From Rhizobium sp. BK418 (GTDB taxonomy: Bacteria; Pseudomonadota; Alphaproteobacteria; Rhizobiales; Rhizobiaceae), in the NCBI RefSeq assembly GCF_004341105.1, contig NZ_SLZK01000006.1, positions 186,001 through 250,000 on the forward strand: a stretch of 64,000 nucleotides of DNA. Direction: 5' to 3'. Under the pieces are notes generated by a model that saw only the letters and a program-made list of their open reading frames with translations, made no database searches and was not told the origin of the DNA. The position numbers were made by a program, and so were the translations under genes. Position 1 is the first letter of the stretch. Each line of letters begins with the position of its first letter. Shown piece after piece: positions 25,717-33,748 of this stretch.

Positions 25717-26541
25717 ATGCCCGGCAAGACAATCGGCAATGCGCTGCTGCTCATCCTTACGCTGGTGATCGCCTGCACCTGGGCCTTCCCGATCTATTGG
25801 GCGATCGTCACATCCATCAAGCCGGAACAGGATGTCGTCAATAAGACTACCCTCGTTCCCGACGTCCTGAACTTTTCGGGCTATTATTATGCGCTGTTCG
25901 AGACGAAGCTTTCGACGTGGTATCTAAATTCCATCGTCACATCGGTGACGGTGACGGTGGTCGTCATCCTGATCAGCGTCATGTGCGCTTACGCGCTGTC
26001 GCAGATCGTCTTTCCCGGCCGCAGGCTTCTCTACGGCATCATCCTGGCTAGCTTCATGGTGCCTTCACAGGCACTGGTGATTTCGCAATTCGTGCTGATG
26101 CACAAGCTGAACCTGATCAACACCTGGGGCGGCATTATCCTGCCGCAGCTGATCGTTCCCGTTGTCGTCATCGTCTATAAGCAGTTCTTCGATTCCGTAC
26201 CGAAAGAGCTGCGCGAAGCGGCCAAGCTCGATGGCTGCGGCGAGTTCCAGATCCTGTTCAAGCTTTATCTGCCGCTGAATTGGGGGATTACCACGGCACT
26301 CGCTATCATCACCTACATCATGGCCTGGAACGCCTTCCTGTGGCCGTTCCTCGTCACCAGTTCCGACGACATGATGACGATTACCGTCGGCATTACCCAG
26401 ACGAGAGATGCGTTCGGCGTCAAATATGCGCGCGATATGGCCGTCGCCATCCTCGCCGCTATGCCGGTCGCTCTTGCCTATTTGCTGTTCCAGAAGCGTG
26501 TGACGCAGGCCCTGATGCTGTCATCGGGCATCAAGGGATAA
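25717..26541 (+). CDS. Sugar ABC transporter permease (MalG-type)
   Basis: Second channel subunit (274 aa), six predicted helices, with the EAA loop as REAAKLDGCGEFQILFKLYL. The N-terminal helix is NALLLILTLVIACTWAFPIY and the C-terminus ends in QKRVTQALMLSSGIKG, common in MalG-type proteins. It immediately follows the MalF-type gene and is followed after 165 bp by the ArsR-like regulator. Confidence 0.93.
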   Translation: MPGKTIGNALLLILTLVIACTWAFPIYWAIVTSIKPEQDVVNKTTLVPDVLNFSGYYYALFETKLSTWYLNSIVTSVTVTVVVILISVMCAYALSQIVFPGRRLLYGIILASFMVPSQALVISQFVLMHKLNLINTWGGIILPQLIVPVVVIVYKQFFDSVPKELREAAKLDGCGEFQILFKLYLPLNWGITTALAIITYIMAWNAFLWPFLVTSSDDMMTITVGITQTRDAFGVKYARDMAVAILAAMPVALAYLLFQKRVTQALMLSSGIKG

Positions 26542-26583
26542 ATGCATGGGAAACTGCTTCCGGGCCGAGGTGAGAAGGCCCAG

Positions 26584-26618
26584 CCGGTCCGCGACAGCTC
26601 TCCCGAGGCGCGGACCGG
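26584..26618 (+). terminator. Hairpin between permease and regulator genes
   Basis: CCGGTCCGCG (26584-26593) pairs perfectly with CGCGGACCGG (26609-26618), 15-base loop, no T-run. It lies 43 bases after the permease stop and may limit read-through into the regulator gene. Confidence 0.5.
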
Positions 26619-26706
26619 CGCTCATGAAAAAGAGCGGCGACATGGGACATGACGCCGTGATATCAGCTGAAACCGACCAGAAAGACTGGAGAACCAGTAT
26701 CAAGGC

Positions 26707-27630
26707 ATGGAGACGAAACTTCTAACCGTCGATCCGATGCGGGACGTTGACGTCGTCCAGGCTCTCGGCTCCCCGACGCGTATCGAAATCCTCAACCTGC
26801 TGCGCCAGAAGGGGCCGCTGAATGTCAATGACATCGCGGCGCAGATGCGCTTGCCGCAATCGACGACGGCAACCAATCTGAAGTCGCTCGAGCAGGCGGG
26901 CCTCATCCAGACCCAGACGATGAAGGCGACGAAGGGAAATCAGAAGGTCTGCTCCAGCATCTATGACGAAATCCTGATCCGCTTCGATGCCAACGGTACC
27001 AAAGCGAGCGAGGATGTGGTTACCGTCAGCATGCCGATCGGTCTCTTTACGGAATTCGACGTTGGCGCCCCTTGCGGTCTCTGTTCGGTCAACAATGTCA
27101 TCGGCATGCTCGATGTGCAGGAGGTTTTCCTCGATCCGCAGCGCATGCAGGCGGCGTTGCTCTGGTTCACCCGCGGTTATGTCGAATACAAGTTCCCGAA
27201 CAATGCCAAGGTCTCCGGCAAGAAGATTCGCAAGGTGGAATTCTCGGCAGAGCTGAGCTCGGAAACCCCAGCCACGAACGCTAACTGGCCGTCCGACATT
27301 TCCATCTGGGTCAACGGCATCAAGGCAGGACACTGGACTTCGCCTGGTGATTACGGCGATCGCCGCGGCATGTATTCCCCTGCCTGGTGGAAGCTGTCGG
27401 GCTCCCAATATGGCAAGCTCAAGACCTGGACGATCGACGAGACGGGCACCTGGATCGACGGCGCCATGGTCTCGACCCAGACCATCGCCTCACTCGGCAT
27501 AGCCGACCATCACTCGATCCGCTTCCGGATCGGCATCGACGAAAAGGCCGACAATCCCGGCGGCATGAACCTCTTCGGCAAGGGTTTTGGTGATTTCGAC
27601 CAGGATCTGGTCATGTCGATCTATTTCTGA
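26707..27630 (+). CDS. ArsR-like winged-helix regulator with extra C-terminal sensor-like domain
   Basis: DNA-binding regulator (307 aa) about three times the usual ArsR length. Residues 14-75 form a winged helix (ALGSPTRIEILNLLRQKG, then recognition helix LPQSTTATNLKSLEQAG). A linker carries a CGLC motif (residues 123-126, context APCGLCS). Residues about 155-307 form an all-beta-looking domain rich in Trp and Tyr (WPSDISIWVNG, WTSPGDYGDRRG, QYGKLKTW). I do not recognise a named domain; carbohydrate sensing is inferred from linkage to GH51 genes. A close homologue sits at 53663-54586 beside the second GH51 gene. Last gene of this module. Confidence 0.8.
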   Translation: METKLLTVDPMRDVDVVQALGSPTRIEILNLLRQKGPLNVNDIAAQMRLPQSTTATNLKSLEQAGLIQTQTMKATKGNQKVCSSIYDEILIRFDANGTKASEDVVTVSMPIGLFTEFDVGAPCGLCSVNNVIGMLDVQEVFLDPQRMQAALLWFTRGYVEYKFPNNAKVSGKKIRKVEFSAELSSETPATNANWPSDISIWVNGIKAGHWTSPGDYGDRRGMYSPAWWKLSGSQYGKLKTWTIDETGTWIDGAMVSTQTIASLGIADHHSIRFRIGIDEKADNPGGMNLFGKGFGDFDQDLVMSIYF

Positions 27631-27850
27631 CAAACGGGCATGCATGGTGGTCACAGCAAGGGTTTGCGGCGCGCGTGGACAGCCGCATCCACCGTCCTGC
27701 CGGGCCTTTAACTTCATCCAAATCTACAAGAATTACTTTGTGCCGAATTGACGCCCGCTTGCATTGATACGGCTCGCCGCACCGGTGCCACATCCCATGA
27801 CTAAATCGGAGCAGGGCTCGTATAGCGGTCGCACCGGAAAAGGAAACGAG

Positions 27851-28318
27851 ATGCAGTTGAACGGCGAACTGAATCCGAACGACCCAGAATTCTTTGAACT
27901 CCTCACAGGCAGCTTCCGCCGTCTTGTCGGCAGAGATCTTCTCCCCAGGGATCGCGGACCTGAATGGCTCTATGGCGATGCCCCGTTCGTCGTCCTTGCA
28001 CATAATACCGCGCCGGATCCCGTCTTTGTTTACGCCAATGGCGCAGCACAAAGGCGGTTCGGATATAGCTGGAGCGAGTTTGTAAAGCTGCAATCGCGGC
28101 TCTCGGCGGGCCCGAGCGAAAGGACGGAGCGCCAGTCGTTGTTGGATGCGGTAACGCAAAACGGATTTATGACGGGCTACCGCGGTTTGCGGGTCACAAA
28201 GTCCGGAAGCCGCTTCTGGATGGAAGACGGAATAGTCTGGCAACTCCGGAGCCCGGAAGGTCAGGATTTTGGCCAGGCCGCGACATTCTCGCAGTGGGTC
28301 GAGGTGCCGACCCTCTAA
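27851..28318 (+). CDS. MEKHLA domain protein (PAS-like)
   Basis: A 155-residue soluble protein that fits the MEKHLA family, a PAS-related domain also found at the end of plant HD-ZIP III proteins. Supporting segments are FELLTGSFRRLVGRDLLPRD, APFVVLAHNTAPDPVFVYAN (PAS-like core), QRRFGYSWSEFVKL and GYRGLRVTKSGSRFWMEDG. ATG 27851 is preceded by AAAAGGA with spacing 7; a reading from 27764 adds 29 unsupported residues. It is a single gene with no obvious partner; function unknown, sensory or ligand-binding role possible. Confidence 0.75.
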   Translation: MQLNGELNPNDPEFFELLTGSFRRLVGRDLLPRDRGPEWLYGDAPFVVLAHNTAPDPVFVYANGAAQRRFGYSWSEFVKLQSRLSAGPSERTERQSLLDAVTQNGFMTGYRGLRVTKSGSRFWMEDGIVWQLRSPEGQDFGQAATFSQWVEVPTL

Positions 28319-28552
28319 ACCGGTGGGCACGCCGCCGGCACGATTGAGATCGGGAACTCTTCGCTCCGGTTTTCTCTTCGCGAGCGCGTTTCTCGGTCAT
28401 CTCCGTTATTGCGTGCAGGATGAGAACTTTTTTCAGAAAATGCGTTCCGGCTCGACTGTGAGCGTTGTGAAACTGACCTCTGGCGCCTTGCAGCGGTTCA
28501 GGGCATCCTATGATGGCTGAAAATTGTGTTCATGGCAGTTGGAGGAATGCCG

Positions 28553-30514
28553 ATGCGCTGCTTTACCGTGCTTGGACCCTCGCAGACCGGAAAATCGACA
28601 GTGGTGGAAAAGCTCGGCTCGCTGGAGGGGGCGCCGAGGAAATCCAGCTCCCCTTATGGATTGAACCTCACAGAATTCACCTTCAGAAACGAGGCGTGGT
28701 GTGCGCTGGATGCGCCAGGGCCTAACGAAGCGTTGGCGCATGTACAGCATGCGCTTCTTGCCAGCGACGCGTGCATCCTATGTGTTTCACCGGCTCCTGA
28801 GGAGGCTGTGCTCGCCGCGCCCCATCTGCGCATAATCGAGGCCTCGGAGACGCCATGTATCCTCTTCGTCAATCAGATGGACGAACCGAGAGGGCGGCTA
28901 AGGGATCTGATTGCAGCCCTTCAAGACTACGCCAGCCACACCCTTCTGCTTCGCCAGATTCCGATTCGAGAGGGAGACAGGATCGTAGGCAGCTGCGATC
29001 TGATTTCGGAACGGGCGTGGCGCTATCGGGAAGGCCAGACTTCGGCGCTGATCGCAATCCCCGAAAGCGCCGCCGAGCGCGAGCAGGAAGCGCGCAGCGA
29101 GCTCCTGGAACACCTGTCCGAATTCGATGACTGGCTTCTCGAGGAACTGATCGAAGATCGGAAACCGCCGAGCGACGCGCTCTATGCCATTTCATCGCGG
29201 ATTCTCAGGGAAAACAGGATTATCCCAGTCCTGATCGGTGCCGCAAGTCATGGCAACGGCATCATGAGGCTAATGAAGGCACTGCGCCACGAGGCGCCGT
29301 CGGTAGGGGTCCTTCGACAACGCCTGGCTCATGCGCGCAATGTCGATGAAAACAAGCTGACCGCCGTGAGCTTCCATGCCTTTCATCGTCAGAATATCGG
29401 CAAGACGGTGCTGGTGCGTGCGTTTGGTGAGGGACTGCGTCAAGGCGCATTACTGGGCGGCTCCAGCCTCGGCGCCGTGCAGGATCCCGTAAACGGACGG
29501 TCGAACTCCGCGATCGTGCCTGCATCCGGGAATGTCTTCGCGACGGTCAAGTCCGACCACTTGCCCGTCCCGTCGCTGTTGACATCAGACGCAGTGGTTG
29601 CCCCGCCTGAATGGACGGAGCCACCGACGCCAATGCTTGAGAGGATCCTGGTCCCGGGCAGTGAACGCGATGAAAACAAGCTCTCTGAAACACTGGCAAA
29701 ACTTTCCGCGACGGATCGCGGTCTTGTCGTTTTGCAGGAGGAAGGCACCGGCGCCCAGCTCATCTGCGTCCAGGGCCCGGTACATCTGCGCGATCTCTGC
29801 CGGACGCTGTCCGACGTCTTCCACATCGACGTGACCGATCGAACGCCCAGCCCGATCTACCGCGAGACAATCGCGAAGCCGTCCGAGGTTCACTACCGGC
29901 ATCGCAAACAGACCGGCGGTGCTGGGCAATTCGCGGATGTTAAGCTGAGCATTCGCCCTAACGAGCGCGGCCGGGGCTTCACCTTTAACGAAACAGTCAA
30001 GGGTGGCGTCGTTCCGCGCAACTACATCCCTGCCGTCGAAGCAGGCGCGCGCGAAGCGATGGAGAAAGGGCCGCTCGGCTTCCAGGTCATCGATGTCGGC
30101 GTAACGCTGTTCGATGGTCAGCACCATGCCGTCGACAGTTCGGAACACGCCTTCAGGACTGCGTCGAAAATGGGAGTGCGACAGGCGCTTTCCGAAGGGG
30201 CGGCGGTTTTAATGCAACCGGTCTTCCGCAGCGAAATTCACATTCCGTCGATCTATTCCGGCAGCCTCGTTCAGATCGTCTCCGCTCTCAAGGGGCAGGT
30301 TCTCGGCTTCGATAGGGATGAAACCGCTAAGGGATGGGATATCTTCCGGGCACTTATTCCCGGCGGCGCCCTTGACGATCTGGCGCGGGCGCTGCGTTCG
30401 GCGACGCAGGGTATCGGTTACTTTACCAAGACCTTCGATCACTTTGAGGAGCTATACGGCAAGGAAGCGGACGCCATCGTGAGGGCACACGAGGAACGAA
30501 GCGTCGCACACTGA
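28553..30514 (+). CDS. Elongation factor G-like protein with degenerate GTPase domain
   Basis: EF-G-related protein (653 aa versus about 700 for EF-G). G1 is intact (GPSQTGKS, residues 8-15), but G3 reads DAPGP (53-57) instead of DTPGH, so the catalytic histidine is Pro. G4 is NQMD (107-110) instead of NKxD. Only about 37 residues separate G1 from G3, so switch I is much reduced. Domain II and the domain IV region (HRKQTGGAGQFADVKL, KGGVVPRNYIPAVEAG) and domain V (IYSGSLVQIVSALKGQVLG) are well kept. ATG 28553 has GGAGG with spacing 7. It is the accessory EF-G-like family seen beside, not instead of, true EF-G; its job is unknown. Confidence 0.88.
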   Translation: MRCFTVLGPSQTGKSTVVEKLGSLEGAPRKSSSPYGLNLTEFTFRNEAWCALDAPGPNEALAHVQHALLASDACILCVSPAPEEAVLAAPHLRIIEASETPCILFVNQMDEPRGRLRDLIAALQDYASHTLLLRQIPIREGDRIVGSCDLISERAWRYREGQTSALIAIPESAAEREQEARSELLEHLSEFDDWLLEELIEDRKPPSDALYAISSRILRENRIIPVLIGAASHGNGIMRLMKALRHEAPSVGVLRQRLAHARNVDENKLTAVSFHAFHRQNIGKTVLVRAFGEGLRQGALLGGSSLGAVQDPVNGRSNSAIVPASGNVFATVKSDHLPVPSLLTSDAVVAPPEWTEPPTPMLERILVPGSERDENKLSETLAKLSATDRGLVVLQEEGTGAQLICVQGPVHLRDLCRTLSDVFHIDVTDRTPSPIYRETIAKPSEVHYRHRKQTGGAGQFADVKLSIRPNERGRGFTFNETVKGGVVPRNYIPAVEAGAREAMEKGPLGFQVIDVGVTLFDGQHHAVDSSEHAFRTASKMGVRQALSEGAAVLMQPVFRSEIHIPSIYSGSLVQIVSALKGQVLGFDRDETAKGWDIFRALIPGGALDDLARALRSATQGIGYFTKTFDHFEELYGKEADAIVRAHEERSVAH

Positions 30515-30648
30515 AACGTTCGCGCCACTTCATGCTCGTTCGCAGAATGGGGCTCATGTCGTTTGACGGTGAAGCAGGTCCTTTCTCACTTTGTGTGAAG
30601 CGGTGGTAGCATTCGTGCCCTCAGTAGTTCCGGACCTGTCCGACATAC

Positions 30649-30783
30649 ATGGCGCACGTTCAATCGGGTGAAGTCGTCGCCGAGGTCCCGATGGCGCTCC
30701 GCGTGACGGAGGTCTTCCGACGTGAAGACGGCGAATGGAAGCTCGTCCATCGGCACGCCGACACGTCAAAATCCGACTCATAG
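30649..30783 (+). pseudogene. Fragment of a SnoaL/NTF2-like (DUF4440-type) protein
   Basis: A 44-codon stretch ending at TAG 30783 reads PMALRVTEVFRREDGEWK followed by LVHRHAD, which is the typical final beta-hairpin of SnoaL-like/ketosteroid-isomerase-like proteins. The other 100 or so residues of that fold are missing upstream, where only noncoding-looking sequence follows the EF-G-like gene. I read it as the 3' remnant of a deleted gene. It lies between the EF-G-like gene and the convergent DUF899 gene. Confidence 0.55.
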
Positions 30784-30813
30784 CCTCGCGACCGACGACT
30801 GCAGTGATCGTGC

Positions 30814-31518
30814 TCAGTAATTGAGCTTCGGGTACCAGTCGGTACCGCGGCCGGCCGGCGTCATGTCCAGGATGTTCCAGAGCGGTGCGATATCGACCGC
30901 CCCTCTTGGATCCTGGCCGGGGTCCGCAGCTTCGGCTGGCATCTCGCCATTGTAGAAGACGCGGACATCTTTCCCGTCCTTCTGGTAGACCGTGAACCCC
31001 GGATTTTCAGATCCGTTGTCGTTGAGCAAACCCAGGTCCCGGGCATAGTCATCGCCGACGGTCTGGACGAAGTCCAGGTCGCGCCAGCCGCGTTCGATGG
31101 CGAAGGCGCGTTGGCGTGCCACCGGGCTGCGACCGATGATCTTGAAGGCAACCCGTTGCTTGACGTCGGCACCGTTGCCGTTCGCTCCGCCAAGGAAGTT
31201 CGTGCACATGGGGCAGGGCCGTTCGCGCTGCGGGCCGAACATCCAGAAGTACGTCACAAGCGTATCGTGATGCCCGAATAGGTCTGCCAGGCCGACTTCG
31301 TTGCCGTTTTCGTCCCTGAAGCGATAGTCCTTTTGGACCACCGGGCCTGGAGGCAGACGGCGGCGCTGCTCCGCAAGCCTCGTGAGATGTCGCCGGACTT
31401 CGATTTCCTCCGCCAGCAGGGCCGTCCTCGCCTCGGCGTATTCCGGACTTTCGTTCGTGAACCTGCTCGCGCGTTTTTCCGCCAGTTCCTTCGCGGGTCT
31501 CAATTCGCTCGTATCCAT
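30814..31518 (-). CDS. DUF899 family thioredoxin-like protein
   Basis: A 234-residue cytoplasmic protein of the DUF899 family, which has a thioredoxin-like fold. Family traits are the N-terminal LRPAKELAEKRASRF helix, RRRLPPGPVVQKDYRF, the segment LVTYFWMFGPQRERPCPMCT with a CPMC pair, then WRDLDFVQTVGDDYARDLG and a C-terminal MTPAGRGTDWYPKLNY. ATG 31518 has AGGAG with spacing 7; an upstream ATG adds 7 residues. The CPMC pair hints at redox chemistry but the function is not established. Confidence 0.83.
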   Translation of the reverse strand: MDTSELRPAKELAEKRASRFTNESPEYAEARTALLAEEIEVRRHLTRLAEQRRRLPPGPVVQKDYRFRDENGNEVGLADLFGHHDTLVTYFWMFGPQRERPCPMCTNFLGGANGNGADVKQRVAFKIIGRSPVARQRAFAIERGWRDLDFVQTVGDDYARDLGLLNDNGSENPGFTVYQKDGKDVRVFYNGEMPAEAADPGQDPRGAVDIAPLWNILDMTPAGRGTDWYPKLNY

Positions 31519-31770
31519 GTGCTTGCTCCTTTGATCCATTCTGGCCGTCTCGCGATCCGATCAGCCTTTCGGCTATTTCGCGTCTGCTGTCTGAAATGGG
31601 CGAATGCGCATGCTGGTTTCACGCGCTTTCCTCTAATAGACGCACGAGGAGTTTCGTTCTCGACAAGGACAAATGCTTTTTTTGGCGAGGAGATCTTTCC
31701 ACCTAGACCGTCCACGCTTACTCAATCCGACCTTTGAATTTTGCTCGCTTCGCTGCCCGATGGGAGTAGG
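31519..31770. other. Intergenic region, nothing recognised
   Basis: 252 bp between the DUF899 gene and the 3' end of the phospholipid gene cluster. It should hold the DUF899 promoter; no hairpin, RNA or small gene could be supported. Confidence 0.3.
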
Positions 31771-32412
31771 TCAGCGAGCCTTCAGGTTGGTCACCAATGT
31801 CTTCGAGCGACGGATCGTGGTCAGAGCCGCTCCCAGCGTGATGATGGAGAGACCGACTGTCAGGATCTCGTTCTCCCCGCCCCACAGGGGCTCAAGAAGA
31901 GACGCCAGTCCCGCCACTGTGATCACCGCCATTCGATGCTGCTTTGCCATCGGGCCTGAAAAGTCGCCCGGGCTACCCGTGGCGCGGCCGAGCTCTCGGA
32001 CGTAGGCCGTCAAGACGGCGAAGGCTCCCGCTGCCCAGCCAAGCCCCGGCATGTCGATGCCATATCCAACTCCCGAAAATATCATCAGGTCCGCGATGCG
32101 ATCTGGAAATTCGTTCCAGAAGGGACCGTCGGCCTCTGCCTTTTTGCCTTCGACTGCGACCATGCCGTCGAATAGATTGCAAAGGAGGCGTGCCTGGCAG
32201 AATAAGACGGCCAGCAGCAGGGACCCGATACGTAGTGTTCCAGTTGTCTGTCCCGCCACATAGAAAGCGCCGCCTGCGATTGCCGCCACCAGCATGCTGG
32301 CTTGGGAGATCTGGTTCGGCGTGATCGCACGCGCGGCCAGCCATCGGGCAATTGCGCCTGCCCAGCGGGTATTGCGGCTTGCCAGAGGTCTCCTGTCACC
32401 TGACTCCATCAT
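31771..32412 (-). CDS. CDP-alcohol phosphatidyltransferase-like protein with altered motif
   Basis: Membrane protein (213 aa) that resembles enzymes joining a CDP-activated lipid to an alcohol. The signature region is LFDGMVAVEGKKAEADG followed by PFWNEFPDRIAD. Compared with D-x2-DG-x2-AR-x8-G-x3-D-x3-D, the first Asp is Asn, the Arg is Val and the third Asp is Asn; DG, the Gly and the last Asp remain. This resembles the YnbA-like subgroup rather than PgsA or PssA. It is the last gene of a tightly overlapping four-gene operon with plsC- and cdsA-like genes, so a role in making an unusual phospholipid is inferred; activity needs proof given the changed residues. Confidence 0.78.
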   Translation of the reverse strand: MMESGDRRPLASRNTRWAGAIARWLAARAITPNQISQASMLVAAIAGGAFYVAGQTTGTLRIGSLLLAVLFCQARLLCNLFDGMVAVEGKKAEADGPFWNEFPDRIADLMIFSGVGYGIDMPGLGWAAGAFAVLTAYVRELGRATGSPGDFSGPMAKQHRMAVITVAGLASLLEPLWGGENEILTVGLSIITLGAALTTIRRSKTLVTNLKAR

Positions 32413-32801
32413 GTGTCGAAACCTCGCCTAGCGGAAGTCGAACAATTGTAGATCGTTGCATAAGCCGTAGACACGAGCAGCGGCAACGCGATCGTCCTGA
32501 CTATTTCCGGAGTGCCGCTCGCCGCATGAATCGCCACCAGAATACTGGCGGAGCCAAGGCACGCCACCAGGGGCGGTGCCCAATACCTTGTTGAACCGCT
32601 GAAGCGGCTGGAAAGCCAGTCGATGACCGATTTCAGAAAGAGCGTCAGGCAGGCCGATATCGTCCCCTGCACAAGGCCGGCATGGAGCGGTGCCGGCATT
32701 GTATGGCTGCGATTGGCAAAGGCTGCCCAGCCCCCCATTGCCAGGAAGGCGAACAGGACATGCGCTGCTGAATTATGCAAGAGGCGCTGCAGGACAGACA
32801 T
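32409..32801 (-). CDS. Small four-helix membrane protein of unknown function
   Basis: A 130-residue membrane protein with four hydrophobic segments (about residues 8-28, 41-61, 72-92, 99-117), such as HVLFAFLAMGGWAAFANRSH and RTIALPLLVSTAYATIYN. I do not recognise the family. Its ATG overlaps the cdsA-like stop by one base (TGATG form) and its stop overlaps the next start by 4, so it is firmly embedded between two phospholipid genes. The coupling suggests it is a partner of the CDP-lipid enzymes. Confidence 0.7.
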   Translation of the reverse strand: MSVLQRLLHNSAAHVLFAFLAMGGWAAFANRSHTMPAPLHAGLVQGTISACLTLFLKSVIDWLSSRFSGSTRYWAPPLVACLGSASILVAIHAASGTPEIVRTIALPLLVSTAYATIYNCSTSARRGFDT

Positions 32802-33748
32802 CACAGAGACCACCAATAGCGCGTGAGGTGAAAGAAAATGGGCGCCGAAAAGACGACAGAATCCAGTCTGTCGATCAACCCACCATGGCCCTCGATGAGA
32901 TTGCCCCAATCCTTGACGCCACGGTCGCGTTTGATCGCAGACATGACCAGCCCCCCGAAGAAACCCATCAGCGTAATGACGAAAGCCAGAATGCCCGCTT
33001 GAAGTGGCGTGAAGGGTGTAATCCACCAGAGGCCCGCTCCGATCAGTGTCGCGCTGATAACGCCGCCGCCGAAACCCTCGACGGTTTTGGATGGCGACAG
33101 TCTTGGAGCGATCTTCGTGCGTCCGAACAATTTGCCCCAGACATACTGCAAGACGTCACTCAGCTGGACCACGATCACCAGAAAGGCGATCAACAGCACG
33201 TTGCGGCCCTCGTATCCAGGGATATTCAGCGTCAGGAGCGCCGGCACATGGGAGGCGCAGAAGACACAGATCATCAACGCCCACTGTACTTCCGCGATAC
33301 GAACAAGGAAGCGTTCCGTATCACCCCGAAGTACCGAGATGATCGGCATCAGCAGGAAGGCATAGACGGGAATGAAGATCGAAAAGATACCGTATTGTTC
33401 AGCCCAGAGCAGACAATACTGGATTGGAACGACGAGGAAGAAAGCTGCTGCAAGCGCCCAATGATCCGCCTTTCGAGTGTTGATGAGGGTAACGAATTCG
33501 CGAAGTGCTGCGAATGAGCAAAAGCTGAATAAGATCAAGACGCCGATACGGCCCGCTGTGAAGGCTATGCCGATCAAAATGACCATGACCCACCAGGCCT
33601 TGATCCGTGCATTGAGGTTTTCGACAGCCGAATTCGAACCGTTCGGCGAAAGGCGTTGCTGCAATATATAACCGACGACCGACGCGAAGATGAGCACGCA
33701 GAAAATGCCAGCTACGAGCGTCATCAGATCGGAATTCGCGTCACTCAT
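32801..33748 (-). CDS. cdsA: Phosphatidate cytidylyltransferase
   Basis: CDP-diacylglycerol synthase (315 aa, about eight membrane helices) that makes CDP-lipid from CTP and phosphatidic acid. The diagnostic signature near the C-terminus, SAIKRDRGVKDWGNLIEGHG followed by GLIDRLDS, is complete, and the mid-protein QLSDVLQYVWGKLFGRTKIA with SPSKTVEGFGGG is also typical. It overlaps the plsC-like stop by 4 bases. Because a housekeeping cdsA is expected elsewhere, this is probably a second, dedicated copy, as in the ynb-type clusters of enterobacteria. Confidence 0.9.
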   Translation of the reverse strand: MSDANSDLMTLVAGIFCVLIFASVVGYILQQRLSPNGSNSAVENLNARIKAWWVMVILIGIAFTAGRIGVLILFSFCSFAALREFVTLINTRKADHWALAAAFFLVVPIQYCLLWAEQYGIFSIFIPVYAFLLMPIISVLRGDTERFLVRIAEVQWALMICVFCASHVPALLTLNIPGYEGRNVLLIAFLVIVVQLSDVLQYVWGKLFGRTKIAPRLSPSKTVEGFGGGVISATLIGAGLWWITPFTPLQAGILAFVITLMGFFGGLVMSAIKRDRGVKDWGNLIEGHGGLIDRLDSVVFSAPIFFHLTRYWWSL

